Origin: Lactobacillaceae bacterium
GTDB taxonomy: Bacteria; Bacillota; Bacilli; Lactobacillales; Lactobacillaceae
Direction of reading: 5' to 3'
Assembly (NCBI GenBank): GCA_031289615.1
Contig: JAITPD010000049.1
Coordinates: 1-59,989 of the forward strand
Length of the DNA stretch: 59,989 bases
The notes below the pieces were generated by a model. It had not been told where the DNA came from. It did no database searches and saw only the letters and a program-made list of their open reading frames with translations. Below, piece after piece: positions 28,405 through 36,912 of the stretch. Each line of letters opens with the position of its first letter. The first letter of the stretch is position 1. The position numbers and the translations under genes are program-made.

Positions 28405-29936
28405 AACATTCACGTCTATTTAAAAATCGCCAAATGTTGTTTGGATTATTGCTAGCAGGAATTGCTGATATCTCCATTATCGGCTTGGTCGCAACATCGG
28501 GCTGGTTTATCGTTGTGTCAGCTTTGGCCGGCCTCTCAATCTTCTCAACGTTTAGCTACATTGTCCCCTCGGCTTTGGTGCGAACATTTGCAGTTGCGCG
28601 AATTGCGTTTAATTATTTCCAGCGACTGGTTTTGCATCGGCAGTCGATGCAGAATTTAACGGATATTCGCCTAGCTTTCTTTGATCGAGCAGCAAATCTC
28701 AGACAAAAGCAATTTTTGCCAGCGGGACAGCTGATTGATCGCTTGGTTAAAGATACTGATGATGATTCCAAAGCGCTAATTAGAGTGATAGAACCAGCTG
28801 TTGTGTACGGTTTGAGCGGGTTGGCAGTGAGCTTAACATTTGCATTCGTCCGTCCAATTTTAGGATTGCTCAGTTTGTTAATGATCATCAATGTCTTGGG
28901 CCTCACCTATTGGTTCTATAAGCGAATGACTGGTGCCCAAAGTCAAACGGATCAATTGCGCGGGGCTTTGCGTGAACAGAGCATCTTTGCGCAAGATTCA
29001 TGGCTGGATTTACAGTCACTTGGAGCGGATCGAGTGATTCAAACGCGCTTGAGAAAACGGTTGGGTCAATTTAACTTAAGGAAGCAACGTCATCAGCAAA
29101 AAGATAATTTGTTGACGTTAGCTTTTAATGTCGTGACTGCAATCTGGATTTTAGTGATTTTCACGTTTATCTTGTTTGGAACGGCAGAGTCAATTGCGAT
29201 TATCATATTATTGTTTTTGATGCTGATTGGGATCAATACTACGGCATCAACTTTGCCTAAAGCCGCGAAGGAAGCAGTACTGGTCAAACAAGTGCGTGCC
29301 CGAATGGAGCTATCGGACTTAATTGATTCGAAGCAAAGTTCACAAGCAGGTTCAGTGACTTGGCAAGATTCTGTGTTAAGTGTAAATGACTACAATGTGC
29401 CCGCCATCGCGATTATGCCGGCACAAAAGATTAGCTTTGATGTTTCGCAACCAGAATTGGTTTTGCTACATGGGCCATCAGGTTGTGGCAAGACGACTTT
29501 GCTGAACTGGTTGGTTGGTCAATTAACGTTGGCAGATTATCGCTATGTGATGGTTGATGATTATATTTTTAATGCGACGGTTCGAGAAAATTTGTTGCTA
29601 GATCATGTTGAGAGTGATGAAAAAATTATTGAAATGTTGCGTGCGATTGGTCTAGATGATGTAAATTTAAATGATCAGATTGGATTTGGTGGGCGCGAAC
29701 TTTCCGGTGGAGAACAGGTCCGTCTGACGGATGCGCGTGGTTTGTTAGCGACTCAACCAATTATTATCTTTGACGAACCTTTGGCTGGCTTAGATGAACA
29801 AACGAAGCAGGCGGTGTTGCAACAGCTTTTGATTTTGGCGAAAGAGCACATTGTCATCACGGTGATTCACGATGCTGAGTTAACCAATAATTTGCGCGGA
29901 CAGAGCCAGATTGTGGAGTTTGCGGAGGAACTTTAG
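28401..29936 (+). CDS. cydC: Thiol reductant ABC exporter, CydC-type subunit, reduced nucleotide-binding domain
   Basis: Second half of the exporter, 511 residues, roughly 60 shorter than usual. Six membrane helices are followed by Walker A GPSGCGKTTLLN, a canonical signature LSGGEQVRLTDARG, and Walker B IIIFDEP. Between Walker A and the ENLLL segment only about 40 residues remain, and the expected Q-loop glutamine reads VMVDD. The frame is open and the start is an ATGA overlap, so this looks like real shortening rather than a frameshift. A terminator follows. Confidence 0.88.
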   Translation: MKHSRLFKNRQMLFGLLLAGIADISIIGLVATSGWFIVVSALAGLSIFSTFSYIVPSALVRTFAVARIAFNYFQRLVLHRQSMQNLTDIRLAFFDRAANLRQKQFLPAGQLIDRLVKDTDDDSKALIRVIEPAVVYGLSGLAVSLTFAFVRPILGLLSLLMIINVLGLTYWFYKRMTGAQSQTDQLRGALREQSIFAQDSWLDLQSLGADRVIQTRLRKRLGQFNLRKQRHQQKDNLLTLAFNVVTAIWILVIFTFILFGTAESIAIIILLFLMLIGINTTASTLPKAAKEAVLVKQVRARMELSDLIDSKQSSQAGSVTWQDSVLSVNDYNVPAIAIMPAQKISFDVSQPELVLLHGPSGCGKTTLLNWLVGQLTLADYRYVMVDDYIFNATVRENLLLDHVESDEKIIEMLRAIGLDDVNLNDQIGFGGRELSGGEQVRLTDARGLLATQPIIIFDEPLAGLDEQTKQAVLQQLLILAKEHIVITVIHDAELTNNLRGQSQIVEFAEEL

Positions 29937-29946
29937 ATTAATAAAT

Positions 29947-29992
29947 AGCACCATGAGTTGGACAATTTATCCGCTTCATGGTGCTGTTTTTT
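29947..29992 (+). terminator. Terminator of the cyd operon
   Basis: AGCACCATGAG and CTTCATGGTGCT pair around a 15-base loop, followed by GTTTTTT. It separates the cyd operon from the converging lanthipeptide locus; on the minus strand its T-run is poor. Confidence 0.85.
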
Positions 29993-29998
29993 AAATTG

Positions 29999-31240
29999 TT
30001 AAATAATAGTTTCAAAGTTTTTCCGCATGTACAACGTATAGAATAGGCCGACAACGATTACCACTAGCATGATGAGCCACGAAATTTGACTACCAAGAAT
30101 GTTCCAAGTGAACACGAACACCAGTGGACCAAGCGGAACGCCTAAAGTAGTTATGGTGCTAAATATACTGAGAATCTGTCCTAACTTTTCATCCGGAATC
30201 GTTTCCATCAAATAGGCATCAACGGTTGGATTGATATAGCCAAACAGATAACCAGAGATAAAGATGATTAAAAACATCAGAAGTCGATTTTGAATCGTTA
30301 ATAGATTCACGACTAGCATTAACATCAGAATGAAATGAATAAATAAGTTTTTCTCGATAGTTAACTTCTTTAAAACGCTGATTGGAACTAGTGCACCGAG
30401 GACGTTACCAATTAGTTCAAGTGATGTCAGAATTGCGATTGAAAAACCAAACGTCCCAATCCTCAAATTATGACCTTGCAACATTTGCAATTGTAATAAA
30501 TCAACTAAACCAGAACCAATGAAATTAATAATCACAAAGAGCAATGTGAAGTGTGAAATGTTTTTGAGTGATTTCAGGAGTTGATAATTTTCGAATTGGC
30601 TCTTAATGAAGGGTGGCCGGGGTTTGTATTCAAATTTAGCATCTTTCAAAGCATTATTTTTATCGACTCCAAACTTCAATAACAGCAGTGATATTAAAAA
30701 TGTTAGAGCGTTAATAAGTGCAAAAATCATGAAATTATTATTTAATAAGGCGATTAAACCAGCGCCAATCGGCCCAGCAATAAAGCTCAACGAATCTCGG
30801 ATGCCTGATTGAAACCGTCTTGCTTCAGGTAACTCTTCTTTTGTGACAATGTTCTTTAAAACGGAGAGAAGGCTATATCCAGAAACTGAGCCAAGAAAGT
30901 CAGTACTTAAATTGATTAAAATCACCAAAGCGAAAACAATCCAGCTACTGGTATTGTTGATTATCAGAGCCAGAACTAAAAATAGTACTGTCTGAAGCAC
31001 TCGTAGTTTGATAGCAAAGTTAAACTTGTTTTGCGGTTGATCAGAAATGTAACCAGCAATGAAATTCATCACAAATGGTAAAGTACTCACGAATGAGATG
31101 ATACCGACTGCTAAGTTTGGATTTGGCGTTTTACTGGCATAGATAATAAACACCAGATTAAATAGAATTCCTCCAGCGTAATTTAAAAACATCGCTAGTG
31201 AATAGTTTCGATATTTAGGGTTTTGTCTAAATATGTGCAT
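29999..31240 (-). CDS. MFS transporter of the lanthipeptide locus
   Basis: Predicted membrane exporter of 413 residues with twelve hydrophobic segments. MFS-style loops are visible, for example GYISDQPQNKF near residue 64 and PEARRFQSG near 137. I start at ATG 31240, six bases after GAGGA; a TTG two codons earlier gives the spacing no sense. It overlaps the synthetase gene end by 46 bases, so the two are translationally linked. Role inferred from this linkage: export of, or immunity to, the modified peptide. No peptidase-containing LanT is present. Confidence 0.8.
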   Translation of the reverse strand: MHIFRQNPKYRNYSLAMFLNYAGGILFNLVFIIYASKTPNPNLAVGIISFVSTLPFVMNFIAGYISDQPQNKFNFAIKLRVLQTVLFLVLALIINNTSSWIVFALVILINLSTDFLGSVSGYSLLSVLKNIVTKEELPEARRFQSGIRDSLSFIAGPIGAGLIALLNNNFMIFALINALTFLISLLLLKFGVDKNNALKDAKFEYKPRPPFIKSQFENYQLLKSLKNISHFTLLFVIINFIGSGLVDLLQLQMLQGHNLRIGTFGFSIAILTSLELIGNVLGALVPISVLKKLTIEKNLFIHFILMLMLVVNLLTIQNRLLMFLIIFISGYLFGYINPTVDAYLMETIPDEKLGQILSIFSTITTLGVPLGPLVFVFTWNILGSQISWLIMLVVIVVGLFYTLYMRKNFETII

Positions 31241-33510
31241 AGCCAATCCTCGCTTCCGTTATAATTTGAATAAAATAGTATCCCAAGTGCTCCATCTTCA
31301 AAGGAAATACTTGAGTGTGTAAAATCACTTGAGGGGAAACTTCCCATAACACTGACATTTTCTCTGATGTAAGAAGAGATGGTTAAATCTATCAAAGTTA
31401 AATTATCATTTTGTAAATTGAAATGAGCTTTTAAAAATTTAAGCACGAACCCGATCCCAGCAACACCTGATAATAATCCACCATGTTTAGCCCAAGTACA
31501 TTTATTAAGCGTGGCTATACCTGACTTTAATATCTTAAATAAATTGGAAGTTAGCTTAACATTAGGATTTAAAGCATATGTTCCTAAAAGTAATATATAT
31601 CCAGAAAGGCCATTTGAAATATAAGGTGAATAAATTTTTCCATCAGAGTTAATTGGAAAATCAATCATACCATTATCCTGCCAGACAATTTGTCCAGCTA
31701 ACTCTTCAATTATTGTGTATCCATCCTTTAATGATTGGAAGTCGTTCATTTTGTTATATTCTAATAACTTAAATAATGATATGCCAAGCATTCCGTTAGA
31801 GATGCCTAATTTATTATTAAAATCATTTAACGTGGTCGTCTCTATCCTTTTATTTACTTCATGAATTAATTTGCAAACGGTATCTTTTTTCTTAAGTTTG
31901 CGCATAGATTCAATTAGTAAAATTCCAAAACCTAATACACCAGTGTTAACAGACATATCTGGATAATATTTTATCCATCGTATTGTAGTATCTATTTGCT
32001 CATCTTTATCCAAATAATCCACCAACATTGTGATATTTGCATTTGATAGGCCTCCAAAGTACTGGGATTTAGTTGATAAATAGGAACTAGTTAATTTATT
32101 TTCTTGGAGCTTTATTTTCTCAATTGTCGTTGTTAATTTTTTTAATATATCGTCAGTACTGTGAATTATTTTCTCATTATTTTCATTTGCCTGTTTAAAA
32201 CTTGATAAGTGGTCATTCCAATTATCTGGATAATTAATAAGACTATAAATTAGTTGGACAATACTTTCATCGACATTGGTTAATCTAGAAGTTGCAATAA
32301 AATTATTCCAACTATATTCACCGGATTTATCAATTTTTAGTAAATTGTTTGAACTAGATAGATATGACATAAACAAATAACCTACTTGGTGCCAATCGCT
32401 TGATGTATCGCTGTAACTACTAAACCTATTGTCGCGGAACCCATCGGTTAATCCACTTTCACTAAAATAATATTCAGTTCTTTGCATTGACGATCCGAAG
32501 TCAATTATCTTTATTTTAGGTAAATTAGTTTCAAAATCATCAATTAAAATATTCGCTGGACTAACATCCCTTAATACTATCCCAGCATCATGTAATTCAT
32601 TCAATGCGTAAATTATTCGTAGGAACAAATTTTTGATTTGTGCGTATGATTTTGGTTTATTTATGCCTGCGGATAGTTGTTCTAACTTTATACCAGTTAA
32701 TTTTGTTTCAACAATATATCTATTTTCTAATTCATTGAACTCGTCGACCAGATCAGGCGTTGATAAATATGAAAATTTACATGCATTTAATTTTTTAATT
32801 ATATTTGATTCCCGGGACAAATTATCTATTCTGTATTCATTCAATGAACCAATAACAAAAGCCCGTCCTTCCTTTAAAATATAATTTAGTCCGTTTTTAT
32901 CATTTGCAGTATAAACATTTCCGGCAGATGAGTAGTGAATTATAGATGAAACATCATATTTAATGCCTAAAGTAGTTGTTTTTTCAGAATCTAATTCTGG
33001 AATTGAAGGGCTGGCAACAAAGGTTGGAATATTAAAATAACTTTTGTCATCTATAAAAAGTTCTCCATTCGGTGATTCTAATAGTCCGTCGTTTCTTGTT
33101 AACGCACCGTATCGATAATATAAGACTTTACAATTTAAGTACCGTCTGTCTGATAAAATATATGGTCCGTCAAAATTATTTAAGCGTTCATAAAGTACAT
33201 TCAATAAATCGATAAATTCATGATCATTATGAGGATATAGTGTAATGAACTTCCCCATATCGTCAGGGGGAGTATCGGCTGATAAATAGCGCTTTAACAT
33301 CTTGGTATCTTTAATATATTTAAGTGTAACTTTATATTCACTAGCTACAGCAAAAACAATTGATAAAATTTCAGTAAAGTTCATCATAGTACAAGACACA
33401 TGTATTTTCCATCCCTGTGATGGGACACAACGATCTGAAATATTAATCTGTCTGTATATATTAAATTCGGTGGTTGTAAATAATCCTTCTAAATTTATTG
33501 GTATATCCAA
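31195..33510 (-). CDS. Class III lanthionine synthetase (LanKC)
   Basis: Trifunctional enzyme that phosphorylates Ser/Thr of a precursor peptide, eliminates phosphate and closes thioether rings. It has 771 residues from the chosen start. Residues about 1-190 form the lyase domain (GWKIHVS, VLYYRYG). About 200-450 is the kinase: Lys in YILKEGR near 213, LRDVSPANIL with catalytic Asp near 315, and DFG near 337. About 480-771 is the LanC-like cyclase with repeated GxxG blocks (NTGVLGFG, SNGMLGIS, SGVAGIGFV). The zinc ligands CWC and CHG are absent, as in class III rather than IV. The TTG at 33510 follows GAGGAG; the TTG at 33540 lies in the attenuator T-run. The gene is AT-rich. Confidence 0.92.
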   Translation of the reverse strand: MDIPINLEGLFTTTEFNIYRQINISDRCVPSQGWKIHVSCTMMNFTEILSIVFAVASEYKVTLKYIKDTKMLKRYLSADTPPDDMGKFITLYPHNDHEFIDLLNVLYERLNNFDGPYILSDRRYLNCKVLYYRYGALTRNDGLLESPNGELFIDDKSYFNIPTFVASPSIPELDSEKTTTLGIKYDVSSIIHYSSAGNVYTANDKNGLNYILKEGRAFVIGSLNEYRIDNLSRESNIIKKLNACKFSYLSTPDLVDEFNELENRYIVETKLTGIKLEQLSAGINKPKSYAQIKNLFLRIIYALNELHDAGIVLRDVSPANILIDDFETNLPKIKIIDFGSSMQRTEYYFSESGLTDGFRDNRFSSYSDTSSDWHQVGYLFMSYLSSSNNLLKIDKSGEYSWNNFIATSRLTNVDESIVQLIYSLINYPDNWNDHLSSFKQANENNEKIIHSTDDILKKLTTTIEKIKLQENKLTSSYLSTKSQYFGGLSNANITMLVDYLDKDEQIDTTIRWIKYYPDMSVNTGVLGFGILLIESMRKLKKKDTVCKLIHEVNKRIETTTLNDFNNKLGISNGMLGISLFKLLEYNKMNDFQSLKDGYTIIEELAGQIVWQDNGMIDFPINSDGKIYSPYISNGLSGYILLLGTYALNPNVKLTSNLFKILKSGIATLNKCTWAKHGGLLSGVAGIGFVLKFLKAHFNLQNDNLTLIDLTISSYIRENVSVMGSFPSSDFTHSSISFEDGALGILFYSNYNGSEDWLCTYLDKTLNIETIH

Positions 33511-33541
33511 ATTAATCTCCTCATGAATATTTGTAAACAAA

Positions 33542-33574
33542 AAGCTTTTAAAATCAATTATGGTTTTAAAAGCT
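33542..33574 (-). terminator. Attenuator hairpin between precursor and synthetase genes
   Basis: Perfect 11-base arms AGCTTTTAAAA (33543-33553) and TTTTAAAAGCT (33564-33574) enclose ten bases, and on the minus strand a T-rich tract follows. It lies 8 bases past the precursor stop and about 33 before the synthetase start. Partial termination here is common in lanthipeptide operons and keeps the precursor in excess over the enzyme. Confidence 0.75.
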
Positions 33575-33582
33575 AGATGATA

Positions 33583-33675
33583 TTAATTCTCGTAACACAT
33601 AGTTGATCGGGCTTCGACGATAACGTCAACGTTATTGTCTTTTGACAACTTGTTCAAAGCTAATAAAATGTCCAT
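33583..33675 (-). CDS. Candidate class III lanthipeptide precursor, 30 aa
   Basis: Short peptide beginning MDILLALNKL and ending EARSTMCYEN. The start resembles class III leaders, where a helical Leu-rich box (L-x-L-Q/N) is read by the synthetase. The core has a single Cys27 preceded by Ser24 and Thr25, so one small ring (Ser24 or Thr25 to Cys27) is the most likely product; the Ser-x-x-Ser spacing for labionin is absent. AGGAGA lies 9 bases upstream, a strong promoter precedes it, and an attenuator then the LanKC gene follow. It is too short for standard callers. Peptide identity is inferred from context; cleavage site unknown. Confidence 0.8.
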   Translation of the reverse strand: MDILLALNKLSKDNNVDVIVEARSTMCYEN

Positions 33676-33702
33676 GGTGAATTTCTCCTATTCTATTAAG
33701 TT

Positions 33703-33736
33703 TGGTAAAAATAAAAATAATTTCGAATGTTTACCA
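33703..33736. repeat. Inverted repeat in the lanthipeptide leader
   Basis: TGGTAAA (33703-33709) and TTTACCA (33730-33736) face each other, just downstream of the precursor promoter and 28 bases before the precursor start. It could be an operator or an mRNA stem; no regulator gene is visible in the locus. Confidence 0.4.
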
Positions 33737-33743
33737 TAAAACA

Positions 33744-33772
33744 AATATAGACCAAGGAAAGTGGTATGTCAA
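33744..33772 (-). promoter_or_regulatory. Consensus promoter of the lanthipeptide precursor
   Basis: On the minus strand a perfect TTGACA (33767-33772) and TATATT (33744-33749) are separated by 17 bases. This is the strongest promoter in the window by match to consensus and points directly at the precursor gene. Confidence 0.85.
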
Positions 33773-33861
33773 TAGTTTTATTAATGTATTTTAATTATTC
33801 TGTTCCTTATTTTTAATGATTATATTTAGTAATTAATGTTACGATATTATCTTAAAATGAC

Positions 33862-33877
33862 CTGAATAGTTATTCAG
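33862..33877. repeat. Palindrome upstream of the lanthipeptide promoter
   Basis: CTGAATA and TATTCAG surround two bases, about 90 bases upstream of the precursor promoter. A second dyad, GTCTGTG/CACAGGC, lies at about 33887-33908. Either could be an operator for the locus or for the divergent adhP gene; the function is not known. Confidence 0.35.
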
Positions 33878-33943
33878 ATTAGATATGTCTGTGCAATTTA
33901 ACACAGGCATAGATAAATGAACAAACATTTTCAAAAATACCCC

Positions 33944-33972
33944 TTTAAAAAAGTGAAGAAAACGGTTACAAT
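33944..33972 (+). promoter_or_regulatory. adhP promoter with overlapping cre-like site
   Basis: TTTAAA (33944-33949), 17 bases, TACAAT (33967-33972). AGAAAACGGTTACA at 33957-33970 matches the catabolite-response consensus TGNAANCGNTNNCA at all fixed positions but the first. Overlap with the -10 would give CcpA repression. Confidence 0.5.
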
Positions 33973-34014
33973 AAGTATGTAAACAAATTCACAATCAGAA
34001 AGAGGGATATTGAA

Positions 34015-35067
34015 ATGAAAGCAGCTGTTGTACGTGAAGTTAATGATGGATACGTTGATTTAATTGATGACTGGGAGCCCCGTGCTTTGAGTTTTGGTGA
34101 AGCTTTGGTCGATGTTGAATATGTTGGATTGTGTCACACTGATTTGCATTGTGCGAATGGAGATTTTGGAGATCCTAACAAAATTGGGGCTCGTAATGGT
34201 GCATTCCGTCGTGTAATTGGTCACGAAGGTGTTGGCCGTGTTTCAAAACTCGGAGAAGGTGCAAGCGACTATTTGAAGGTTGGGGACCGCGTTTCAATTG
34301 CTTGGTTCTATGATGCGTGTGGCGTTTGTGATTACTGTGTTTCTGGTAATGAAACGTTCTGCCGAAATGTTCGTAATTCTGGTTATACAATCGATGGAGC
34401 AATGGCGCAACAATGTGTCGTGAACGCTAAGTACGCCGTGAAGGTTCCAGATGGTTTGGATCCAGTTGAAGCAACTTCAATTACTTGTGCTGGTGTAACA
34501 ATGTACAAGGCTTTGAAAGTTGGAGAAACTAAGCCAGGTCAATGGGTTTCAGTGCACGGAGCTGGTGGTCTTGGAAACTTGGCCGTTCAATATGCGCACA
34601 ACGTCTTTGGTGCCCACGTGGCGGTCATTGATGGAAATCCTGATAAGTTGGCGGCAGCTGCAGAAAACGGGGCCGAAGTCATGGTTAACCGTAAAACCGA
34701 GGATGTTGTTGCAAAAGTGAACGAGTTAACTGGTGGGGTGCACAATGCACAAGTAACAGCCGTTAATGATGCAGCATTTTCACAAGCCGTCAACGTTTTG
34801 CGTCCAATGGGTAAATTGGTTGCCGTTGCTTTGCCTCAAGGTGACATGGCTTTGAACATTGCCAAGACTGTCCTTGATGGAATCGAAGTTCGTGGTTCAC
34901 TGGTTGGAACTCGGGCCGATTTGAAAGAAGCTTTCCAATTTGGAGCTGAAGGAAAGGTTAAGCCAATCGTTGAGAAGGTTGCATTCGCAGACATTAATGA
35001 AGTAATTGATGAAATGAAGAACGGAAGCATCACTGGTCGGAAGGTTATCGATTTCACGACTTTGTAA
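34015..35067 (+). CDS. adhP: Zinc-dependent alcohol dehydrogenase
   Basis: Medium-chain alcohol dehydrogenase of 350 residues that would reduce acetaldehyde with NADH at the end of heterolactic fermentation. The catalytic zinc ligands are in GLCHTDLH (Cys near residue 37) and GHEGVGRV; the structural four-Cys zinc loop is [15 protein letters not shown] near 100. The nucleotide site is [13 protein letters not shown] near 180. AGAGGG precedes the ATG. It is a single-gene unit with its own promoter and terminator, divergent from the lanthipeptide locus and with no evident functional link to it. Confidence 0.93.
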   Translation: MKAAVVREVNDGYVDLIDDWEPRALSFGEALVDVEYVGLCHTDLHCANGDFGDPNKIGARNGAFRRVIGHEGVGRVSKLGEGASDYLKVGDRVSIAWFYDACGVCDYCVSGNETFCRNVRNSGYTIDGAMAQQCVVNAKYAVKVPDGLDPVEATSITCAGVTMYKALKVGETKPGQWVSVHGAGGLGNLAVQYAHNVFGAHVAVIDGNPDKLAAAAENGAEVMVNRKTEDVVAKVNELTGGVHNAQVTAVNDAAFSQAVNVLRPMGKLVAVALPQGDMALNIAKTVLDGIEVRGSLVGTRADLKEAFQFGAEGKVKPIVEKVAFADINEVIDEMKNGSITGRKVIDFTTL

Positions 35068-35118
35068 AATAGTCTGGCCAAATTGAAATATTACAAATGT
35101 AAACTATTGACTTGAATA

Positions 35119-35156
35119 GCACGGGAGCTCTTGCATCACAAAAGCTCTCGTGTTTT
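35119..35156 (+). terminator. adhP terminator
   Basis: CACGGGAGCT and AGCTCTCGTG pair with one G-U across a short loop and are followed by TTTTC. Confidence 0.8.
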
Positions 35157-35286
35157 CATTTGCCAAAGTATGTCTGTTACTTAAGTATTTTTTCATTAAG
35201 GGGAGTTCACAGTTTGACGAAAAGGATTGTCCACGAGCCTCTTTCATATTATGCTTGATTCATGGTCAGATATGAGGAGGTGGAGT

Positions 35287-36021
35287 GTGGAAATTAAAAA
35301 TTTAACGGTTTCGTACGGTTCAAATGTGGTATTCAAAAATTTGGATGTTGGATTCGAGCGAGCGCGAATGACCGGGATTATCGGTCCAAATGGGGCAGGT
35401 AAATCAACGTTGATTAAGTCGAGTTTGGGCTTGATTGCAAAGAAGCAGGGTGAGATTACACATGGGGATGTGGAGTTGAGTGCCCAACCGGAAAAGATTG
35501 CGTACGTCGAACAACGTGCTGCGCTAGATTTATCTTTTCCGATCAATGTTTTTGACGTGATATTAACTGGCACATATGGGCGACTGGGATTGTTTCACAA
35601 ACCGGGTGTTAAGGAGCAGAAAGCGGTGCAGTCTGCGTTAGAGCAGCTTGAATTGGTGGAATTTGCCCAGCGACAAATTGGTGAGCTTTCTGGGGGGCAA
35701 TTACAACGAGTCTTTGTAGCGCGGGCGATTGTCCAAGATGCAGAGGTTGTGATTTTAGACGAGCCGTTTGTTGGGATTGACATGGCATCTGAAGCAATCA
35801 TTGTACGGATTTTGAAGCAATGGAGCGAGAGTGGGAAGACCATTATAGTGGTGCATCATGATCTAAACAAGGTTAAGACGTATTTTGATAATTTGGTGAT
35901 TATGAATCATGGCATTGTCGCAAGTGGCAAGGTCGAAGAGACATACAATCTTGAAAATATTAGTAAAGCGTTTAGTGAAGATCTTGGAGAAGTTTTGTTT
36001 GATCAAGGAGGGGTGCGATGA
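35287..36021 (+). CDS. Manganese-type ABC transporter, ATPase
   Basis: Cytosolic motor of a metal importer, 244 residues. Walker A is GPNGAGKSTLIK, the signature LSGGQLQRVFVARA and Walker B VVILDEPFVGID, with the switch His in VVHHD. The longer open frame begins at 35227, but AGGAGG (35275-35280) lies six bases before GTG 35287, so I start there. It heads a three-gene operon; its stop overlaps the permease start (ATGA). The substrate is inferred from the binding protein. Confidence 0.92.
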   Translation: MEIKNLTVSYGSNVVFKNLDVGFERARMTGIIGPNGAGKSTLIKSSLGLIAKKQGEITHGDVELSAQPEKIAYVEQRAALDLSFPINVFDVILTGTYGRLGLFHKPGVKEQKAVQSALEQLELVEFAQRQIGELSGGQLQRVFVARAIVQDAEVVILDEPFVGIDMASEAIIVRILKQWSESGKTIIVVHHDLNKVKTYFDNLVIMNHGIVASGKVEETYNLENISKAFSEDLGEVLFDQGGVR

Positions 36022-36875
36022 AAAGTATCATTGATTTTATGGCGGCCTTAGGAGAATACCAATTTTTACAAAACGCATTGTGTGCCGCTGTGATGATTGG
36101 AATCATGTCGGGGTTGATTGGTAGCTTTATCATTTTGCGGGGAATGTCGTTGATGGGGGATGCAATTTCTCATTCCGTTTTGCCAGGGGTGGCAGTAGCG
36201 TATATGCTGGGAATTAATCTGGTTTTAGGGGCGTCAGTCTTTGGAATCGTTGCGGCGTTGCTAATCGGAGTAGTTGCTAAACGAAGTCAACTCAAAAATG
36301 ATACAGCGATTGGAATTGTATTTTCAGCCTTTTTCGCATTAGGATTTATTCTAATATCGATGGCAGAGAGCTCAACCAATTTACACCATATCTTGTTTGG
36401 AAATGTCTTAGCAGTGAGCGATTCAGATTTAATTACGACAGCAATAATTTTGGGACTAGTGATTAGTTTTATCATCATATTCTTCAAGGAATTATTGGTG
36501 ACATCATTTGACGACACGTTTGCTAAGACGTATGGATTATGGACAGACTGGTTTTATTATGGCTTGATGCTTCTATTAACGCTTGTCACAGTCACAGCTT
36601 TACAAACAGTTGGAATCATTTTGATCGTTGCAATGTTGATTACGCCAGCAGCAACTGCATTTTTATGGACCAATCGGCTCTCAATCATGTTGATTTTTGC
36701 AGCTAGCTTCGGAACTGTTTCATCAATTTTGGGATTGTACCTTAGCTACACGTTCAATTGGGCTTCGGGGCCAGCAATTGTGTTAGTTTCAGCAGTTATT
36801 TTCTCGGTGTCATTTATCATTGCACCAAAACAAGGGTTATTAAAGAAGTATTCGGCGGTTGAATCAGTCAGTTAA
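36018..36875 (+). CDS. Manganese-type ABC transporter, permease
   Basis: Membrane channel of the importer, 285 residues with eight or nine hydrophobic helices. Family blocks visible are RGMSLMGDAISHSVLPGVAV near residue 42 and LQTVGIILIVAMLITPAATA near 205, typical of the Znu/Mnt/Psa permeases. AAGGAGG precedes the ATG, which overlaps the ATPase stop by four bases. Confidence 0.92.
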   Translation: MKSIIDFMAALGEYQFLQNALCAAVMIGIMSGLIGSFIILRGMSLMGDAISHSVLPGVAVAYMLGINLVLGASVFGIVAALLIGVVAKRSQLKNDTAIGIVFSAFFALGFILISMAESSTNLHHILFGNVLAVSDSDLITTAIILGLVISFIIIFFKELLVTSFDDTFAKTYGLWTDWFYYGLMLLLTLVTVTALQTVGIILIVAMLITPAATAFLWTNRLSIMLIFAASFGTVSSILGLYLSYTFNWASGPAIVLVSAVIFSVSFIIAPKQGLLKKYSAVESVS

Positions 36876-36912
36876 TAATTGACTTTTTGTACTACAAAAT
36901 GGGGGAGTAAGT

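Noticed and set aside
33510..33540. TTG at 33540 as the LanKC start
   Set aside because: It lies in the T-run of the attenuator without a ribosome binding site; TTG 33510 has a good one.
35227..35286. 20-residue N-terminal extension of the metal ABC ATPase
   Set aside because: The strong AGGAGG lies inside it and points to GTG 35287.
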